Source of the DNA: Zunongwangia profunda SM-A87
GTDB lineage: Bacteria; Bacteroidota; Bacteroidia; Flavobacteriales; Flavobacteriaceae
Length of the DNA: 64,000 bases
Direction: 5' to 3'
Assembly (NCBI RefSeq): GCF_000023465.1
Contig: NC_014041.1
Span: 186,001-250,000 of the forward strand
Below are positions 39,001 to 46,939 of the stretch, one piece after another. The notes under the pieces were generated by a model. The model was given only the letters and a program-made list of their open reading frames with translations. It did no database searches and was not told where the DNA came from. The translations under genes and the position numbers were made by a program. The number at the start of each line of letters is the position of its first letter. The first letter of the stretch is position 1.

Positions 39001-39498
39001 AACACCATTCATGGTCCCCTTTTCTATAATACTGGCCCCTGGTAATGGAAGCTTATCATTGGCCGTAATAACACGACCTTTTATTTCTAATTGTTGGGAG
39101 ACTGTTTGTGAATCACTCCTGCTCCTGGAGTTTCTGTCACTCTTTTTAATGGTGATTGTATGGTCAGGGTTTTTTCTTATAAAAACATCAGCATTTTTAC
39201 TAATACGATTTAGCAATGAGTCAATATTAATATCTCCTTTTTTTAGTTGAATTTCAGGCGTATTTTCGAAAAGACTTTTAGCGTAAATGAACGTATAATC
39301 TGTTTGTGCTCTAATAATATGAAAAACATCATCTATGCTGGCCTTCTGATCTTTTGAAATGACGATATTTTCCTGAGAGAAAGATGTCTTTGGTGAAAAC
39401 CCGAATACTGTGGTACAGAGTAATAATAGGAATGTTTTCATAAGTAAGAGCAGCAGTTTCCGGTATCGGAAATGCGAGTTGAGTAATTTAATTTTCAT
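36064..39498 (-). CDS. SusC/RagA-type TonB-dependent receptor with STN signalling domain
   Basis: The 1144-residue outer-membrane transporter has a signal sequence, an STN domain (about residues 55-115, DVFHIIRAQTDYTFIYAKSL), a carboxypeptidase-regulatory-like domain (about 135-220), a plug with the SusC motifs NPTSSISNALAGNVAGI and LVLVDNIERDLNELN, and a barrel. The STN domain lets ligand-loaded receptor signal to the anti-sigma factor encoded next to it. The SusD gene follows 12 bases on. A direct repeat and a stem-loop lie in the short gap upstream. Confidence 0.95.
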   Translation of the reverse strand: MKIKLLNSHFRYRKLLLLLMKTFLLLLCTTVFGFSPKTSFSQENIVISKDQKASIDDVFHIIRAQTDYTFIYAKSLFENTPEIQLKKGDINIDSLLNRISKNADVFIRKNPDHTITIKKSDRNSRSRSDSQTVSQQLEIKGRVITANDKLPLPGASIIEKGTMNGVVTDFNGDFSISITNKNAILVISYVGYATKEIPVNDQTNFEIVLEEDTDSLDEVVIVGFGKQKKISLTGAVSTVDVEDMKQNPTSSISNALAGNVAGIMGMMQSGQPGRNISEFWIRGISTFGGGTNPLVLVDNIERDLNELNIEDIKSISVLKDAAETAMYGSRGANGVILITTKRGSAGKININFKDEFIYNTRTITPDFEDGVSYANLLNEARITRNEGPIYQPEELEILRLGLDPDLYPNVDWKDELLRDGAMTYRANLNMSGGGETSRYYVSGSYINEGGMYEIDESLKDDYNTNANYKRWNYRLNADFDISKTTIAKVGVAGSLSKRNSPGLGDVDFWGSLFGYSPIRTPIIYSNGYVPAIGTGNQTNPWVMATQTGFNENWVNKVQTNVTIEQDFGFITEGLRMRGIVGYDIENSNNIQRRKWPEQWRADRARDANGDLVFTHISDPSELFQSSTSSGNRLEFYDLMINYDRSFGNHDIGGAIRLTRDAFVQTVDLGGDIKNGISRRNQALAGRVLYNWKSKYFINFNFGYTGSENFAPGKQYGFFPAISGAWNIAGEQFFKEHLSWLKLFKIRYSYGKAGNDQLMNGERFPYLYTISELFTDDGEATGGYRWSDYGSDRYFGGIIYSQVASSNVTWEVATKQNLGFDIETKAITANLDFFNEKRTGIYMERNYLPAMVGLESIPRANVGIVRSRGFDGRFQYTRQIGEVTLSARSNITYSKNEIVERDEENNVYPYQNQEGFRVGQSRGLIALGLFEDYDDIRNSPTQTFGTYQPGDIKYKDVNGDGIIDDGDRVAIGATRRPNLIYGLGASVNWRGFGLGVHFQGAGKSTFSTYGKTVYAFSEGEWGQVMKGVMGNNRWIDADISGDPATEDPNASYPRLSYGENPNNFRESTFWLRDGRYLRLKTLDVGYNLPKSITSRVRVQNIRLYVVGTNLVTWSKFKLWDPELATPRGEDYPPAKSLTFGISLNL

Positions 39499-39500
39499 AA

Positions 39501-39520
39501 ATTTGTTAGGTATTTGTTAG
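39501..39520. repeat. Direct repeat ahead of the SusC gene
   Basis: ATTTGTTAG occurs twice (39501-39509 and 39512-39520) two bases apart, just upstream of the SusC-type start. It could be an operator or a chance repeat in AT-rich DNA. Confidence 0.4.
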
Positions 39521-39548
39521 TTATAATTATCTAATATTTATGTATGGG

Positions 39549-39593
39549 AGAGACGAAGTTGAGTGCATCGCCAAATGTTTGACTTCGTTCTCT
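39549..39593 (-). terminator. Stem-loop between the anti-sigma and SusC genes
   Basis: An 11-bp stem with one bulged base (AGAGAACGAAGT with its near complement) encloses a 22-base loop. It follows the anti-sigma stop by 9 bases on the minus strand. There is no T tract, so it may be a processing or attenuation hairpin and not a strong terminator. Confidence 0.5.
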
Positions 39594-39601
39594 TTCTTCT
39601 A

Positions 39602-40765
39602 TTATTCTATTTCTATTTCACTGTTTTTGATTTTATAGTTTTTTATTATTCCTGAATTTTTTAACTGTAGCAGAATGCTTTCTATTTCCTGATCTTTACT
39701 TAGGATGCCTATAAATTGTTCGTTTTTTGTTTGCTCATTAGAAAAAATAAATTTCACATCATACCATCTTGATAATACTTTCATGATGTCGCCAAGCGGT
39801 TTGTTGTCGAAACTAAAAATTCCATCTTTCCACGAGATTTCATTGTAAATATCAATCGTTTTCGTAAGGATAACTTTGTTTTTCAAATTATATATGGCCT
39901 GCTGTCCAGGAGACAGGATCTTCTCGTGATCTTCGTATTTGAATGATATTTTTCCTTCTACCAGGGTGGTAAATATTTGTTGTTCTTCGTTATATGCTTT
40001 GATATTAAACTGGGTACCTAATACCTGAATTTCCTTTCCTTTATTGTAGACCCTAAAATCGGCTCCATTGTTTTTAGAAGATGACGAAACATCAAAATAA
40101 GCTTCTCCATACACGAGTTCAACCTTTCGTGATTCTCCTTTTTTAAATTTCTCTGGATATTTTAAACGGCTATCTGAATTAAGCCAAACTTTAGTTCCGT
40201 CTGATAGTTTGATCATAAATTTCCCTCCTCTGGGAACAGTTAAATAATGATAATTTGTGGTATTAGAGCTATGTTTATCATGGTCAAAATATTCAAGTGT
40301 ACTTCCGTTACTACCAAACTTTTCAGATGTATATACTTCTTGCTCTCCTAATTGTATTTTAGATCCGTCACCAAGGGTTAAAATGGCTTTGTCTGTGCCT
40401 GCTTTTATCTCTTCTTTAGCAGATTGGGATAGCTCGTTTGTAAATAAATTTTCTTTAAATGTATATCCTCCAATCAGGCTTAGTATGGTGACTATAGCCG
40501 CCGCATACTTTATAAAATAGTGGCGCTTTTTTTTGTAGTCTAAGGTTTTACGCTTTTTGATGGACGATAATAACCGGTGTACCGCACGATCTGTATTTGG
40601 TTCGTAAATGTTATACTGGATAGCATAATAATCCTCGATAAAAGTTTGTAACTGTTTTTGATTTGAAGGTTTTTCTACCCATTTAGACAGCATCGTTAGC
40701 TCATCGGCAGAAGCGGTGCCGGTGATATATCTAATTATGGCTTTTTCAATAGTTTTGGTCATCAT
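39602..40765 (-). CDS. FecR-family anti-sigma factor
   Basis: The 387-residue inner-membrane protein is a FecR-type anti-sigma factor. It has an N-terminal sigma-binding region (ASADELTMLSKWVEKPSNQ), one membrane helix (about residues 84-103, FIKYAAAIVTILSLIGG), a periplasmic FecR domain (YLTVPRGGKFMIKLSDGTKVWLNSDS region) and a C-terminal DUF4974 domain (GDIMKVLSRWYDVKF). It should pass ligand signals from the STN receptor to the divergent ECF sigma factor. The start may be the first or second Met. Confidence 0.95.
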   Translation of the reverse strand: MMTKTIEKAIIRYITGTASADELTMLSKWVEKPSNQKQLQTFIEDYYAIQYNIYEPNTDRAVHRLLSSIKKRKTLDYKKKRHYFIKYAAAIVTILSLIGGYTFKENLFTNELSQSAKEEIKAGTDKAILTLGDGSKIQLGEQEVYTSEKFGSNGSTLEYFDHDKHSSNTTNYHYLTVPRGGKFMIKLSDGTKVWLNSDSRLKYPEKFKKGESRKVELVYGEAYFDVSSSSKNNGADFRVYNKGKEIQVLGTQFNIKAYNEEQQIFTTLVEGKISFKYEDHEKILSPGQQAIYNLKNKVILTKTIDIYNEISWKDGIFSFDNKPLGDIMKVLSRWYDVKFIFSNEQTKNEQFIGILSKDQEIESILLQLKNSGIIKNYKIKNSEIEIE

Positions 40766-40879
40766 CTAAAAGGGTATTTGTAATAAATACAATTGAATTT
40801 TATAAAACCCTTGTTTAATTTTAAAATTTATTTAGCATTTATTAAATTTAAGTCAGTTTTTTTGACTATTATAGAATTT

Positions 40880-41446
40880 ATGTATAAGGATAATCATGAT
40901 CTTATAGAACGCCTGAAAAACGGTGAAGATTCGGCATATTCGTATTTATTACAATTATACCATAGGCAATTATTTGTGTACGTGGTGACATTAACAAGGG
41001 ATCGTGATTTGGCGGAAGATATCATTCAGAATGTATTTCTGAAACTCTGGGAGTATAGAAGTCGGCTTAACCCAGATTATTCAATTAAAAATTTTCTGTA
41101 TAGAAGCAGTTATAATGAGTTTGTCAATAATTATAATAAAAATAAAGGAATTACTTACTTTGATAAAGTGTTTTTAGAGAACGCAGAGCAGGTTGCAATG
41201 AATAGTGATTTCGAGCTTCTTGAAAGAAAAATGGAAATTGTTTTTGAAGGAGTTTCATTATTACCGGATAAATGCGCAGAAGTTTTTATACTAAGTAAAA
41301 GGGAAGGGCTCACTAATATTGAAATTGCTGATTATCTCAATATTTCTTTAAAAACAGTAGAAGGACATTTAACCAAGGCCTATTCAATTTTAAGAGAACG
41401 ATTAGGTACTAAAATAGAAAGTTTTCTACTCTTGTTATTCCGATGA
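40880..41446 (+). CDS. ECF-type RNA polymerase sigma factor
   Basis: The 188-residue cytosolic protein is a sigma-70 family extracytoplasmic-function sigma factor. Region 2 has YSYLLQLYHRQLFVYVVTL and LAEDIIQNVFLKLWEYR; region 4 has LPDKCAEVFILSKREGLTNIEIA with the helix-turn-helix LNISLKTVEGHLTKAY. I chose the ATG at 40880 (MYKDNHDLIERL); an in-frame ATG at 40793 adds 29 residues rich in Phe and Ile that do not fit sigma factors and covers a small hairpin (40851-40867). It is divergent from its FecR partner. Confidence 0.93.
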   Translation: MYKDNHDLIERLKNGEDSAYSYLLQLYHRQLFVYVVTLTRDRDLAEDIIQNVFLKLWEYRSRLNPDYSIKNFLYRSSYNEFVNNYNKNKGITYFDKVFLENAEQVAMNSDFELLERKMEIVFEGVSLLPDKCAEVFILSKREGLTNIEIADYLNISLKTVEGHLTKAYSILRERLGTKIESFLLLLFR

Positions 41447-41451
41447 TAGTT

Positions 41452-41483
41452 AGGTAATGATCTACTTTAGACAAGGATTACCT
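41452..41483. terminator. Stem-loop between convergent genes
   Basis: A 7-bp perfect inverted repeat AGGTAAT / ATTACCT lies between the ECF sigma and alpha/beta hydrolase stops. It is a weak terminator candidate, with no long T tract. Confidence 0.4.
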
Positions 41484-41498
41484 TATAATTCCCCGTTG

Positions 41499-42275
41499 TT
41501 ATGCCTTTGATTTAAGGAAATGCATTAGCTGATCCCTATTTTCGATAAAAGACAAGTGTCCATCGGGAAATTCTATGATTTCAGCATTCGTTTTTTTGGC
41601 GATTTGTAAAGTATCTGCTACATCCAGTACCGGGTCCTGCATGCCAACAACAATAAATTTTTCTCCTTTAAATTCTTTAAATATTTCAGTGCTATCCATT
41701 CTGTTTTTCATACCTAATGTGGCAGCAATAATACCTTCTAACGACATTTTTTGTGCTTCATTTTTAAGAATCTCGATTTCAGACTTAAATTTTTTGTTGT
41801 TTTCAGAAGTTAAGAGATTGGAAATGGCCATACTCACAAAAGCCGATTTATTTTTTGATACTAAACCGGCAACACGTTCCCTGTTTTCTTTTTTCTCTGG
41901 AGTATCTTCAGCCGGAGTAGAATTGATAAGACTAATTTTGGGTATTTTTTCAGGGTATTTTTTTAAAAGAGCCATGATGACATAACCGCCCATAGAATGA
42001 CCGGCAAAATTCGCTTTTTCGATTTCCAAATAATTAAGAACCTCAATTACGCTATCAGCCATATCTTCCATAGAATGAATAGGTGCAATATTTCCTGTTT
42101 CTCCATGTCCCAAAAGATCGATTGTAATTACCTGGCGTTCTTTCGAAAGTAATTCCAAATAGTCTCTCCAAATTTCCTTGCTTTCTAAAAATCCATGTAA
42201 AAGCACTAATGGTTCATTTTTTCCCTTTGTTATAAACTTTATTTGTGTATTTTTATACGGTATTTTCATAAGCAT
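41499..42275 (-). CDS. Alpha/beta hydrolase
   Basis: The 258-residue soluble protein is an alpha/beta-fold hydrolase. It has the oxyanion segment LVLLHGFLESKEIW, the nucleophile elbow GHSMGGYV (Ser in the middle), the Asp-containing VVGMQDPVLDV and the catalytic His in FPDGHLSFIE. Substrate cannot be predicted; such enzymes act on esters, lactones or amides. It is transcribed after pepP but separated from it by a strong hairpin. Met at 42275 or 42269 could be the start. Confidence 0.88.
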   Translation of the reverse strand: MLMKIPYKNTQIKFITKGKNEPLVLLHGFLESKEIWRDYLELLSKERQVITIDLLGHGETGNIAPIHSMEDMADSVIEVLNYLEIEKANFAGHSMGGYVIMALLKKYPEKIPKISLINSTPAEDTPEKKENRERVAGLVSKNKSAFVSMAISNLLTSENNKKFKSEIEILKNEAQKMSLEGIIAATLGMKNRMDSTEIFKEFKGEKFIVVGMQDPVLDVADTLQIAKKTNAEIIEFPDGHLSFIENRDQLMHFLKSKA

Positions 42276-42283
42276 TACATTAT

Positions 42284-42329
42284 AAAAGGCCGCAAAATTG
42301 AATTAATTTTCAAATTCTGTGGCCTTTTT
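42284..42329 (-). terminator. Bidirectional hairpin terminator after pepP
   Basis: AAAAGGCCGCA pairs with TGTGGCCTTTT (one G-U pair) across a 24-base AT loop, with T-rich runs on both strands. It lies just past the pepP stop. Confidence 0.75.
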
Positions 42330-42336
42330 GTAATTT

Positions 42337-43635
42337 TTAAGAGTTCATAATCTCCTCAATCTCATCTGCTTCAATAGGAATATTACGCATTAGATTAAAA
42401 GGTTCCCCTTTTTCCTGAATTACCACATCATCTTCTAATCGAATCCCAAATCCTTCGTCTGGTAGATAAATTCCCGGTTCAACTGTAAAAACCTGATTGG
42501 CTTTCATCGGTTCAGTAAGGATACCGTAATCATGCGTGTCTAGACCAATATTATGAGCGGTGCCGTGCATAAAGTATTTCTTATAGGCCGGCCAGTCGGG
42601 ATTTTCATTTTGTACATCGGCTTTATCTAGCAAACCAAGATTCAGTAGTTCTGAAGTCATTAGTTTCCCAACTTCCTTATGAAATTCATCCCACATCGTA
42701 CCAGGGATCAACCATTTTGTAGCTTCGGTTTTAACTTTATTAACAGCGTTATAAATTTGCTTCTGTCTATCGGTAAATCTTCCTGAAACCGGGATCGATC
42801 TGGTCATGTCGCTAGAATAGTTGGCATACTCGGCACCCGTATCTAATAGAATAAGGTCGCCAGCTTTACATTGCTGATTATTTTCAGTGTAATGTAGAAC
42901 GTTGGCATTATTTCCGCTCGCGATAATTGGAGTGTATGCAAAACCTTTAGAGCGGTTTCTTATCATTTCGTGCCAGTATTCTGCTTCAATTTCGTATTCC
43001 CATACGCCAGGTTTCGTGAATTTAAGCGCTCTTCTAAAAGCTTTCTCGGTAATATCGCAGGCTTGCTGCATTAAATCCAGCTCTATGGGATCTTTAACAG
43101 CACGTAACCTTTGTAAGATAGGATTGCTTTTGGCAACCTGATGCGCCGGGTATTTTTCTTTACACCACTTTATAAAGCGATCGTCACGGGTTTCTGTCTG
43201 GATGCTTCCCTGAACACGATAATGCTCATTTTTATTAAAATAAATAGTCTCAGACTGTGCCATAACTTCAAAAAAGATTTTCTCGAAATCCTGTAGCCAG
43301 TAGACCGTTTTGATACCGCTTACTTCAAAAGCTTTTTCTTTGGTAAGTTTTTCGCCTTCCCAAACAGCTATATGCGGATTGGTTTCGGTTAAGAAAAGTA
43401 TTTCCCGGTGTTCTGGTTTTGGAGCATCCGGGAATAAAACTAAAATTGCTTCCTCCTGATCCACTCCGCTTAGATAGAATAAATCTCGATTTTGCTGAAA
43501 AGGCATGGTGCTATCGGCCCCAATCGGGAACACGTCATTAGCATTAAAAACAGCTAATCCCCCGGGAACCATGCGTTCCATAAAGTTTTTTCGGTTTTTA
43601 ATAAAAAGTTTGCGGTCTATTTGATCGTATTTCAT
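42337..43635 (-). CDS. pepP: Aminopeptidase P family protein (Xaa-Pro aminopeptidase)
   Basis: The 432-residue protein (from the Met at 43635, MKYDQIDRKLF) is a pita-bread-fold metallopeptidase that removes N-terminal residues ahead of proline. It has the aminopeptidase P N-terminal domain (about 1-170) and the catalytic domain with the two-metal ligands: DTGAEYANYSSDMTR (two Asp), HGTAHNIGLDTHD (His), VEPGIYL (Glu) and RLEDDVVI (Glu). An in-frame TTG at 43662 is a less likely start. The gene stands alone between terminators. Confidence 0.93.
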   Translation of the reverse strand: MKYDQIDRKLFIKNRKNFMERMVPGGLAVFNANDVFPIGADSTMPFQQNRDLFYLSGVDQEEAILVLFPDAPKPEHREILFLTETNPHIAVWEGEKLTKEKAFEVSGIKTVYWLQDFEKIFFEVMAQSETIYFNKNEHYRVQGSIQTETRDDRFIKWCKEKYPAHQVAKSNPILQRLRAVKDPIELDLMQQACDITEKAFRRALKFTKPGVWEYEIEAEYWHEMIRNRSKGFAYTPIIASGNNANVLHYTENNQQCKAGDLILLDTGAEYANYSSDMTRSIPVSGRFTDRQKQIYNAVNKVKTEATKWLIPGTMWDEFHKEVGKLMTSELLNLGLLDKADVQNENPDWPAYKKYFMHGTAHNIGLDTHDYGILTEPMKANQVFTVEPGIYLPDEGFGIRLEDDVVIQEKGEPFNLMRNIPIEADEIEEIMNS

Positions 43636-43821
43636 AACTGTAATTTCAAAATTATCCCCCAAAGCTAAAAAACAGCGATTAGAATGCCTGTTAATCCAAG
43701 GCTAATATTTCTTTTTTTCAAGTGCCTAAAGCAGTTTCTGTTCCTGTTTTCGAGTTCATTAAAATTTGTATTTATGATGTGGATAATATTCTTCTTCGAT
43801 TTATGTAAACTGGATAAAATA

Positions 43822-43852
43822 TAAAAGGAATCCGTTTTATGGATTCCTTTTA
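43822..43852 (-). terminator. Terminator of the SDR gene
   Basis: A 12-bp stem (TAAAAGGAATCC and complement) with a 7-base loop lies 22 bases past the SDR stop, followed on the minus strand by TATATTTTAT. Confidence 0.85.
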
Positions 43853-43873
43853 TATAAAAACATTTAAAAATGC

Positions 43874-44638
43874 TTAAGCTTTCATTCCGCCATCGATTAC
43901 AAATGTTTGGCCGTTGGCATAAGAGGCTTTATCAGAAAATAGGAAGCAAACCATATGCGATATATCTTCAGGTGTGGCGTATCTTCCTAGCGGAATGGTA
44001 GCTTCGTAAGCTTTTTTTACATCGTCTCCATGTCCTGGATTTACGCCATCTTCGAGAGAACGCATCATACGATTATCTACAGAGCCGGGATTTACGCAGT
44101 TTACACGCACATTTCTTTTTCCCAATTCTAAAGCGGCAGTTCGCATGATTCCTATAACCGCATGTTTAGATGTGATGTAGGAAACCATTTTAGGAGAGCC
44201 TTGTAAACCAGCTACTGAAGATGTAATTACGATACTACCGCCATCTTCAATTTTCGGGATTACATGCTTCATTCCTAAGTAAGTGCCTTTTACATTAACC
44301 TCCATCACTTTATCAAAAATGTCATCTGGGTACTCCTCTAAAGGTGCCACTTTACCTTCTATACCGGCGTTATTAAAGAAATAATCAATTTTACCATAAC
44401 GCTCAATACAAGTTTCTACATAATTTTTTACATCCTCTGGTTTACTTACATCGGCGACAACGTAAGAAATATTTAAATTCTCTTTTTTTGCGGCCGATTC
44501 TTTTTCTTTTAAAGATTCTTCATCGATATCAACTAATAATACATTCGCACCTTTTTTTGCTAATTCTAATGCGGTAGTATAACCAATGCTTCCGGAACCG
44601 CCCGTGATTATTGCAGTTTTATCTTTGAAATTACTCAT
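43874..44638 (-). CDS. SDR family oxidoreductase
   Basis: The 254-residue cytosolic protein is a classical short-chain dehydrogenase. It has the NAD(P)-binding TGGSGSIGYTTALELA (GxxxGxG), NNAGIEG, the catalytic Ser in VITSSVAG, the YxxxK motif in YITSKHAVIG and the C-terminal SYANGQTFVIDGGMKA. An Asp (VDIDEE) at the end of beta2 favours NAD. The substrate is unknown. It is a single gene with its own terminator. Confidence 0.93.
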   Translation of the reverse strand: MSNFKDKTAIITGGSGSIGYTTALELAKKGANVLLVDIDEESLKEKESAAKKENLNISYVVADVSKPEDVKNYVETCIERYGKIDYFFNNAGIEGKVAPLEEYPDDIFDKVMEVNVKGTYLGMKHVIPKIEDGGSIVITSSVAGLQGSPKMVSYITSKHAVIGIMRTAALELGKRNVRVNCVNPGSVDNRMMRSLEDGVNPGHGDDVKKAYEATIPLGRYATPEDISHMVCFLFSDKASYANGQTFVIDGGMKA

Positions 44639-44926
44639 AATATTGAATTTTACCCTAAAATTACGATTATTGCTTCATTTTGAATCTTAAATAAATATTA
44701 TAAATGTGTTATTAATTCTTGCACTTTTAGAATAAGCTTGAGATGCGGGATATAAGGAATTTTACTGCTGAAAAAAAATCACTATATTTATACTTCGGAA
44801 TTTTTATTATTTAATCATATTTCAATTAATTAGTTGATAATTGTAATCGAAATAGGTATTGTGACTTTTTTAATGAAATGATTAATCGATATTTGTTTCA
44901 ACTTTAATACTTAAAATTTTAAAACT

Positions 44927-46585
44927 GTGTGTGGAATTGTTTGTGCGTTCGATTTAAAAGAGAAGTCTGATGATTTAAGACCTCAATTATTAGAAATGGC
45001 CAGATGTTTAAGACATCGTGGTCCGGACTGGAGTGGGATTTACAGTAATGATAATGCGATTTTGGCGCATGAGCGTCTAGCTATTGTCGACCCAATTTCA
45101 GGAGGACAGCCTTTATTATCTAAAGATGGTAATTTAGTACTTGCCGCTAATGGCGAAATATATAATCATAAGAAATTAAGAGAGCAGTGCCAAGATTACG
45201 AATTTCAAACAGCATCAGACTGTGAAGTTATCCTGGCTTTGTATAAGCAAAAGGGAGCAAGATTCCTTGACGATCTAAACGGAATTTTTGGTTTTGCTAT
45301 TTATGATGTAGAAAACGATGAATATCTAATTGCCCGGGACCATATGGGTATTATACCGCTATATATTGGTTGGGATCAAAACGGTACTTTTTACGTGGCA
45401 TCAGAGCTTAAGGCCCTGGAAGGAAAATGTACAAAAATTGAATTGTTTCCTCCGGGTCACTACCTATCCAGTAAGGAAGAAGGCTTCCAGAAATGGTACG
45501 AGCGTGACTGGATGGAATATGATGCGGTTAAGGATAATCATACCAGTATTGAAGAGCTAAGAGAGGCTTTAGAGAAAGCGGTTCACCGTCAGTTAATGAG
45601 TGATGTTCCTTATGGGGTATTACTTTCTGGAGGCCTGGATTCTTCAATAACTTCAGCAGTAGCTAAAAAGTATTCAGAAAAAAGAATTGAAAGTGACGAT
45701 AAAGACGCCGCATGGTGGCCAAGATTGCATTCTTTTGCCATTGGTTTAGAAGGTTCTCCAGATCTTGCAGCAGCGCAAAAAGTAGCTGATCATTTGGATA
45801 CCGTGCATCACGAAATTAAATTTACCATTCAGGAAGGTTTAGATGCTATAAAAGACGTGATCTATCATTTAGAGACGTATGATGTGACCACGATCAGAGC
45901 TTCAACTCCTATGTACTTAATGGCAAGGACTATCAAATCTTTAGGAATTAAAATGGTACTTTCTGGAGAAGGATCTGATGAGCTTTTTGGAGGATATCTT
46001 TATTTTCATAAAGCACCTAATGCAAAAGAGTTTCATGAAGAAACCGTACGTAAATTGGATAAATTACATCAGTACGATTGTTTAAGAGCGAACAAATCAC
46101 TTTGTGCCTGGGGAATAGAAGGTCGGGTGCCATTCTTAGATAAAGAATTTATGGATGTGGCCATGCGAATTAATCCACAGGATAAAATGATCAATGGAGA
46201 ACGTATCGAGAAATGGGTGCTTAGAAAGGCTTTTGAAGATTATTTGCCAGAGAGCGTGACCTGGAGACAAAAAGAACAGTTTTCTGATGGTGTTGGGTAT
46301 AGTTGGATTGATACCTTGAAAGAACTGGTAAACGCTGAAGTTACAGACGAACAACTTAAAAACTCTCATTTTAAGTTCCCAATTCAGCCACCATCAAGTA
46401 AAGAAGAATACTATTACAGAACGATATTTTCACAGCATTTCCCAAGTGATGCTGCCGCATTATCTGTTCCTTCAGTACCTTCAGTGGCATGTAGTACTCC
46501 AACCGCTTTAGAATGGGACGAATCATTTAAGAACATGAACGATCCATCTGGTAGAGCAGTAGCAAATGTACATTCAGATGCTTAA
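44927..46585 (+). CDS. asnB: Asparagine synthase B, glutamine-hydrolysing
   Basis: The 552-residue cytosolic enzyme makes asparagine from aspartate, ATP and glutamine. The GTG start at 44927 is fixed by the invariant MCGIV: after Met removal Cys2 is the nucleophile of the glutaminase domain. The glutaminase half shows LAHERLAIVDP, AANGEIYNH and DLNGIFGFAIYD; the synthetase half has the ATP loop LLSGGLDSSI, LVLSGEGSDELFGGY-like text (here MVLSGEGSDELFGGY) and GRVPFLDKEF. The upstream 288-base gap has no sure promoter. Confidence 0.96.
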   Translation: MCGIVCAFDLKEKSDDLRPQLLEMARCLRHRGPDWSGIYSNDNAILAHERLAIVDPISGGQPLLSKDGNLVLAANGEIYNHKKLREQCQDYEFQTASDCEVILALYKQKGARFLDDLNGIFGFAIYDVENDEYLIARDHMGIIPLYIGWDQNGTFYVASELKALEGKCTKIELFPPGHYLSSKEEGFQKWYERDWMEYDAVKDNHTSIEELREALEKAVHRQLMSDVPYGVLLSGGLDSSITSAVAKKYSEKRIESDDKDAAWWPRLHSFAIGLEGSPDLAAAQKVADHLDTVHHEIKFTIQEGLDAIKDVIYHLETYDVTTIRASTPMYLMARTIKSLGIKMVLSGEGSDELFGGYLYFHKAPNAKEFHEETVRKLDKLHQYDCLRANKSLCAWGIEGRVPFLDKEFMDVAMRINPQDKMINGERIEKWVLRKAFEDYLPESVTWRQKEQFSDGVGYSWIDTLKELVNAEVTDEQLKNSHFKFPIQPPSSKEEYYYRTIFSQHFPSDAAALSVPSVPSVACSTPTALEWDESFKNMNDPSGRAVANVHSDA

Positions 46586-46630
46586 TAAAAAAGATTTAAT
46601 CGAAGGCTAATCCTAAATTAAATTAAAAAG

Positions 46631-46672
46631 AAAAAAGCTATCTAAAATACGCAATTTTAGATAGCTTTTTTT
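46631..46672 (+). terminator. Terminator of asnB
   Basis: A long perfect stem (AAAAAAGCTATCTAAAAT with its complement, loop ACGCA-type) ends in seven T residues, 46 bases after the stop. Confidence 0.93.
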
Positions 46673-46878
46673 ATGTGATCTATAATCTATAAAGTTTTAT
46701 AAATTGTACAATTTCAATCGTTTGAAATATTCTTTTGATATTATGGTTTTTATCTTCTAGCTATTGTGAAAACTGATGGTGTTGCTATTTTGATCTAAAA
46801 TTCAGCAACTTTTAGGATTAAACAAAATTATGGCTTACTTAAACTTGTTCTAAATAGCCCTATAAAGAAGCACTAAAG
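46673..46878. other. Intergenic region between asnB terminator and sdh promoter
   Basis: AT-rich sequence without recognised gene or RNA. It ends at a strong sdh promoter. Confidence 0.4.
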
Positions 46879-46910
46879 TTTGTCCGTAAATGAATTGGAG
46901 TGTATTTTTG
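46879..46910 (+). promoter_or_regulatory. Near-consensus promoter of the sdhCAB operon
   Basis: TTTG at 46879-46882 and TATTTTTG at 46903-46910 match both Bacteroidota promoter boxes, with a 20-base spacer. The sdhC start is 29 bases downstream. Confidence 0.75.
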
Positions 46911-46939
46911 CTCTTAAAATTCTATAAATAATCAAACCA

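Noticed and set aside
40793..40879. 29-residue N-terminal extension of the ECF sigma factor
   Set aside because: The extension is hydrophobic and unlike any sigma factor N-terminus; the ATG at 40880 gives the normal length.
43636..43662. TTG start for pepP
   Set aside because: The ATG at 43635 gives the usual N-terminal pattern of the family.
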